This document shows, one piece after another, positions 14,060 through 16,877 of a stretch of 16,877 bases of DNA; within the stretch, counting starts at the first letter, position 1; the number at the start of each line of letters is the position of its first letter. Under the pieces are notes generated by a model. The model ran no database searches, was not told the origin of the DNA, and was given only the letters and a program-made list of their open reading frames with translations. The stretch is taken from contig JBHIBD010000046.1 in NCBI GenBank assembly GCA_046758865.1, forward strand, positions 1 to 16,877. Direction: 5' to 3'. The position numbers and the translations under genes were made by a program. This DNA is from JBHIBD01 sp046758865 (GTDB lineage: Bacteria; Planctomycetota; Brocadiia; Brocadiales; Bathyanammoxibiaceae).

Positions 14060-15211
14060 CTAAAGCACCGTGCCCCTCAAAAGGTCCCTGGCAATGACTA
14101 ACCTCTGTATCTCGGAGGTTCCCTCGTAAATGGTGGTTACTCTTGCGTCCCTATACCACCTCTCTACCGGAAACTCTTTTGTATAGCCGTATCCACCAAA
14201 GATTTGAAGGGCCTTATAGGCAACCCTGTTAGCCATCTCTGAGGCGTAGAGTTTTGATTGTGAGGCCTCTTTTGTATACGGGAGGCCCCTGTCCTTCAGG
14301 TAAGCCGCACGAAAGGTGAGGAGCCTTCCTGCCTCTATTTCCACAGACATATCGGCCAGCATGAACCTTATTGCCTGAAAGCCTGAGATAGGTTGGCCAA
14401 ACTGGAACCTCTCCTTTGAGTATCTAAGGGCATCCTCCAGGCACGCCCTAGCAATGCCCACAGACTGGGCCGCAATGCCTATTCTGCCCCCATCGAGGGT
14501 AATCATGGCTATCTTGAAACCGTCTCCCTCCTTGCCCAGCAGATTCTCCTCGGGAACGGTACAATCCTGAAAGCTTAACTCCGCAAGGTCAGAGGCCCTT
14601 AACCCCATCTTGTCCTCTATTTTTCCCACAGAAAAACCCGGGGTACCTTTCTCTACAAGAAAGGCAGAGATACCGTGGGTACCCCTCGTCCTGTCTGTAA
14701 CGGCAAAGACAACGGCCACATCTGCACGATCACCGCTTGTTATAAGAAGCTTCGTCCCATTCAGGACATAACAACCAGCCCTCTTTATAGCGGTGGTCTT
14801 CAAACCTACGGCATCACTGCCCGCCTGGGGCTCTGTGAGGGCAAAACAGCCAAGTTTCTCCCCTCTGGATAATGGTATTAAAAATCTATGTTTTAGCTCC
14901 TCACAACCAAATCTGAATATTGGCTCACATACCAGAGAGTTATTTACTGAGATTATGACGGCCGTGGAGGCGCAGGCCCGGGAGATTTCTTCCAGGGCAA
15001 TGACGTAAGAGATGGTGTCCATGCCCGAGCCTCCATACCGCTCAGGTATCATAATGCCCATAAAACCCAGCTCAGAGGCCCTGCAGAGTTGCTCTGCAGG
15101 GAATCTTGCCTCGTTATCCAGTTCGGCTGCTATTGGGCCCAGTTCCTTATGCGCAAACTCCCGTACTATATCCGAAAGGAGTCTTTGCTCCTCAGTGATA
15201 GAGAAATTCAT
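14060..15211 (-). CDS. Acyl-CoA dehydrogenase (first copy)
   Basis: A 383-residue flavin-dependent acyl-CoA dehydrogenase heading the operon. It opens ITEEQRLLSDIVREFAHKE, has the FAD motif ALTEPQAGSDA, YVLNGTKLLITSG, and RFQFGQPISGFQAI, and ends in IYEGTSEIQRLVIARDLL with catalytic Glu363. This is the canonical short/branched-chain pattern, with Tyr before the catalytic Glu. It is a close paralogue of the dehydrogenase at 11048-12187, and the two bracket the thiolase-like/DUF35 pair, so they likely oxidise different intermediates of one pathway. The ATG at 15211 has only an AAGAGA-type ribosome-binding site. Electron-transfer flavoprotein genes are not in the window. Confidence 0.93.
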   Translation of the reverse strand: MNFSITEEQRLLSDIVREFAHKELGPIAAELDNEARFPAEQLCRASELGFMGIMIPERYGGSGMDTISYVIALEEISRACASTAVIISVNNSLVCEPIFRFGCEELKHRFLIPLSRGEKLGCFALTEPQAGSDAVGLKTTAIKRAGCYVLNGTKLLITSGDRADVAVVFAVTDRTRGTHGISAFLVEKGTPGFSVGKIEDKMGLRASDLAELSFQDCTVPEENLLGKEGDGFKIAMITLDGGRIGIAAQSVGIARACLEDALRYSKERFQFGQPISGFQAIRFMLADMSVEIEAGRLLTFRAAYLKDRGLPYTKEASQSKLYASEMANRVAYKALQIFGGYGYTKEFPVERWYRDARVTTIYEGTSEIQRLVIARDLLRGTVL

Positions 15212-15245
15212 TCTCTTTTACCCGTCTCTTTCCTGGCCGCTATCA

Positions 15246-15278
15246 CTTCATATACTTTATTCATATACTTTCGGTCAA
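15246..15278 (-). promoter_or_regulatory. Candidate promoter with 13-bp tandem repeat ahead of the acyl-CoA operon
   Basis: TTGACC (15273-15278, minus strand) is followed 17-18 bases later by GTATAT/TATATG. The -10 region lies within two adjacent 13-base units, 15246-15258 and 15259-15271, identical at 12 of 13 positions (core TTCATATACTTT on the plus strand). Tandem sites at this place fit a transcription-factor operator. Confidence 0.4.
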
Positions 15279-15425
15279 AGGAAAATCAATACAGACTATT
15301 ATTTTGCTTGCTTTAAATGGTCTGCATTTTTATACAGAGTTTATGGCGTGGTATATTACGGATTTCAAGAGCAAAAAACAATGTCTTCCACTATTGGTGA
15401 TGTCATCAACTTACGCCAAATCTCA

Positions 15426-15614
15426 GGTGGGCAAAAAGTGGGTATCTTGTGATACCATTCAAGTCATAAGTATCTTTGAATATCCCTTAATTTGTAAGTC
15501 TAATACCGCTATGTCTACCAAGTGTATTCATTGCTACGGGCTTACTATCAGGAATAAGGTGAACGACCAAACAATACCAGATTTCGGATAATATTGGAAG
15601 AGGGAATAAGGGGC
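15426..15614. repeat. 189-bp dispersed repeat, copy B
   Basis: The second copy of the repeat at 5353-5541, same orientation and length. The hairpin GGTATC-TTGT-GATACC is at 15441-15456. In this copy the internal frame stays open for 26 codons from MSTKCIHCYGLT to PDFG before a stop. Just past the end the sequence continues CTGACCTGTCCCC, a motif resembling the GGGGACAG borders common near REP-type elements. It stands between the acyl-CoA operon promoter and the small membrane protein gene. Confidence 0.8.
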
Positions 15615-15828
15615 TGACCTGTCCCCCTCAAAAGATTATTTCCTGCCTGAACCAACAGATTTAATCAACGGCAGTATAGAAGAAATAGTTGCAACGGTAT
15701 CAGGCGATATTAGGGGCTTGTCTGCACCACGCTTCGACCATATAATTGTTGGGGACCATCATGGTCACAGTAGTAAAATCATCGGACATTATATCTTGGC
15801 GCTTCGTCTTTATGGGCCAACTCGTTAG
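15610..15828 (+). pseudogene. Open frame without a start, possible truncated gene
   Basis: From the end of repeat copy B the plus strand is open for 72 codons (TAA at 15607-15609 to TAG at 15826-15828). It contains a protein-like stretch, DYFLPEPTDLINGSIEEIV, but no usable start codon or ribosome-binding site. It may be a gene whose 5' end was replaced when the repeat arrived. The minus strand is also open here, so coding on either strand is unproven. Confidence 0.2.
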
Positions 15829-15928
15829 TTGGGAGGTTCTTAGCACCACATCTAGAGAAAAATAAAAGACACCAATTGCACCAACGAACCCAGCTAGAAG
15901 AGAGGTATGTGACATAGGAGATATCACT

Positions 15929-16279
15929 ATGAACAAGGCTGAGGCAAGAGGTACTGTACTTGGCATATTTTTGTTCTTGTCCGCAATTGCCACCCATGTT
16001 CTTTCTGGGATAGGATATTATATGTTATATGGTGTGCCTGCAGTGGTTATTTCCTCATTCTTACCTGGAATTGGATGGTGGGTTTTTCTAGCCTTATGGC
16101 TGAATAGCTGGGATAGGCTGGGTTCCCTCTGGGTATTTTGGTCCTTTGTAGGCTGTTTTGCATGCGTTGTAATCTGTGGCAGTATAATTGGGATGCAATG
16201 GATTATCGAATCTACAAAACAAGAGATTATCGAAAAGTCAAAACAAAACATGGATTTGGAACCATCCACGGCTGGGTAG
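15929..16279 (+). CDS. Small integral membrane protein of unknown function
   Basis: A 116-residue protein with three predicted membrane segments at about 9-30, 34-57 and 67-92, and a polar, charged C-terminus of about 22 residues (STKQEIIEKSKQ). The middle loop is rich in Trp (WWVFLALWLNSWDRLGSLWVFW). The ATG at 15929 has AGGAG with 8 bases of spacing, which supports real translation. I recognise no family. No same-strand partner is close: the next plus-strand gene starts 164 bases on. Confidence 0.7.
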   Translation: MNKAEARGTVLGIFLFLSAIATHVLSGIGYYMLYGVPAVVISSFLPGIGWWVFLALWLNSWDRLGSLWVFWSFVGCFACVVICGSIIGMQWIIESTKQEIIEKSKQNMDLEPSTAG

Positions 16280-16443
16280 TGGCACTTGTGGAGAGGAGGA
16301 AGCTCTGACGGGTTGCTAGCCGTACTGAGGCACCTCGCCCAGCATCTTGTCAACTGCATTAATGGCAGGGTAGCCCACCCCCTGAAATAACAAAGAAATT
16401 GACTTGAAAGTATGCCTTGCTTTCAGTAAATTCGGTGTGTACT

Positions 16444-16877
16444 ATGATGCAGCGGGAAGGTATTCGATTATTCTATACAACATTTTTAACGGTCGCCCTT
16501 TTCCTGGCCCTTACAATAAACTCTGGGGCAGGAGGTAGCGTTATGGCACTAGAGTTAAAGAGCTCAGCCTTTGCGGCCCAGGCCACAATTCCCGCAAAGC
16601 ATACCTGTGACGGGCCCGATGTCTCTCCAGCTTTGAGCTGGAGTGACCCACCGGGGGAGGCAAAGAGTTTTAGCCTTATCTGCGACGACCCCGATGCCCC
16701 CGGGGGCACATGGGTTCACTGGGTCCTGTACGACCTTCCCCCCGATGTGAGAGGACTCCCCGAGGACGTGCCCAAAGAAAAGACGCTCGATAACGGGGCC
16801 AAACAGGGGACAACTGATTTCAGGAGGATTGGCTACGGCGGCCCATGCCCGCCTCGGGGACCGGCCCATCGGTACTT
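16444..16877 (+). CDS. YbhB/YbcL family (PEBP, Raf-kinase-inhibitor-like) protein, cut by window end
   Basis: The visible 144 codons carry the bacterial phosphatidylethanolamine-binding-protein signature: IPAKHTCDGPDVSPALSW, then DDPDAPGGTWVHWVLYDLP, and the beginning of the anion-site segment GYGGPCPPRGPAHRY at the window edge. Cellular role in bacteria is poorly known. Two starts are possible. ATG at 16444 (or 16447) gives a hydrophobic signal peptide but no clear ribosome-binding site. ATG at 16543 has a perfect AGGAGG 7 bases upstream and gives the usual cytoplasmic start MALELKSSAF. Both forms could be made. I report the longer one because the in-frame extension is a well-formed signal sequence. 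Confidence 0.9.
   Translation, partial: MMQREGIRLFYTTFLTVALFLALTINSGAGGSVMALELKSSAFAAQATIPAKHTCDGPDVSPALSWSDPPGEAKSFSLICDDPDAPGGTWVHWVLYDLPPDVRGLPEDVPKEKTLDNGAKQGTTDFRRIGYGGPCPPRGPAHRY
16530..16535 (+). promoter_or_regulatory. Strong internal Shine-Dalgarno in the PEBP-like gene
   Basis: AGGAGG, 7 bases before the in-frame ATG at 16543. It supports a shorter, cytoplasmic product, and competes with the signal-peptide start at 16444. Confidence 0.5.

Noticed and set aside
15304..15591. Plus-strand ORF of 95 codons running into repeat copy B
   Set aside because: No ribosome-binding site, and its second half is repeat sequence that is interrupted by a stop in copy A. Only the repeat is supported.
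15700..15997. Minus-strand ORFs of 97 and 72 codons
   Set aside because: They overlap the well-supported start of the small membrane protein and lack ribosome-binding sites.
16316..16390. Minus-strand peptide-like stretch VGYPAINAVDKMLGEVPQYG
   Set aside because: Looks protein-like but is only about 20-30 codons with no start and no family I can name; possibly a tiny gene fossil.
1..16877. CRISPR arrays, rRNA genes, complete insertion sequences, prophage genes
   Set aside because: No spaced short-repeat array, rRNA-like sequence, intact transposase or phage gene was found on either strand.

Overview
The window is bacterial DNA of moderate GC. It joins a conserved translation/secretion operon, a decayed and repeat-rich stretch, and an acyl-CoA catabolic cluster. 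I cannot fix the taxon. The order ffh-rpsP-trmD without rimM, the split B12-dependent mutase and the thiolase/DUF35 pair suggest a deep-branching, possibly anaerobic lineage (Planctomycetota or Deltaproteobacteria-like); this is an inference only.

Layout. (1) 1-2372, minus strand: ffh, rpsP and the start of trmD form one operon behind a promoter with a perfect TATAAT box. (2) 2548-4113, minus: an ArsB/NhaD-type ion transporter with an unusual N-terminal extension. (3) 4268-7228 is accessory and partly decayed. It holds an orphan open frame, a small exported protein, a broken C-terminal piece of hisH directly 3' of a tRNA-Pro(CGG), one copy of a 189-bp dispersed repeat, a small exported OB-like protein behind a doubtful ORF, a cold-shock gene whose leader holds a terminator-like hairpin, and a second copy of the 5' end of the tRNA-Pro gene. 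(4) 7229-9340, plus: the large and small subunits of an adenosylcobalamin mutase. (5) 9343-15211, minus: a tight five-gene operon in transcription order acyl-CoA dehydrogenase, thiolase-like protein, DUF35 partner, second acyl-CoA dehydrogenase and acyl-CoA synthetase. It converges on the mutase genes with only 2 bp between stop codons. (6) 15212-16877: a promoter region with a 13-bp tandem repeat, the second copy of the 189-bp repeat, a small membrane protein and the start of a secreted YbhB/PEBP-like protein.

How the catabolic genes may work together. The synthetase would activate a carboxylic acid to its CoA ester, the mutase would rearrange the carbon skeleton, the two dehydrogenases would oxidise acyl-CoAs, and the thiolase-like/DUF35 pair would act on a later C-C bond. 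Two residue-level features change the usual reading. The mutase carries Phe and Gln at the positions that are Tyr89 and Arg207 in methylmalonyl-CoA mutase, which is the isobutyryl-CoA mutase pattern. The thiolase-like protein has Gly where the nucleophilic Cys should be, so classical thiolysis is doubtful. Enoyl-CoA hydratase, hydroxyacyl-CoA dehydrogenase, the electron-transfer flavoprotein and the mutase chaperone (MeaB type) are not in the window.
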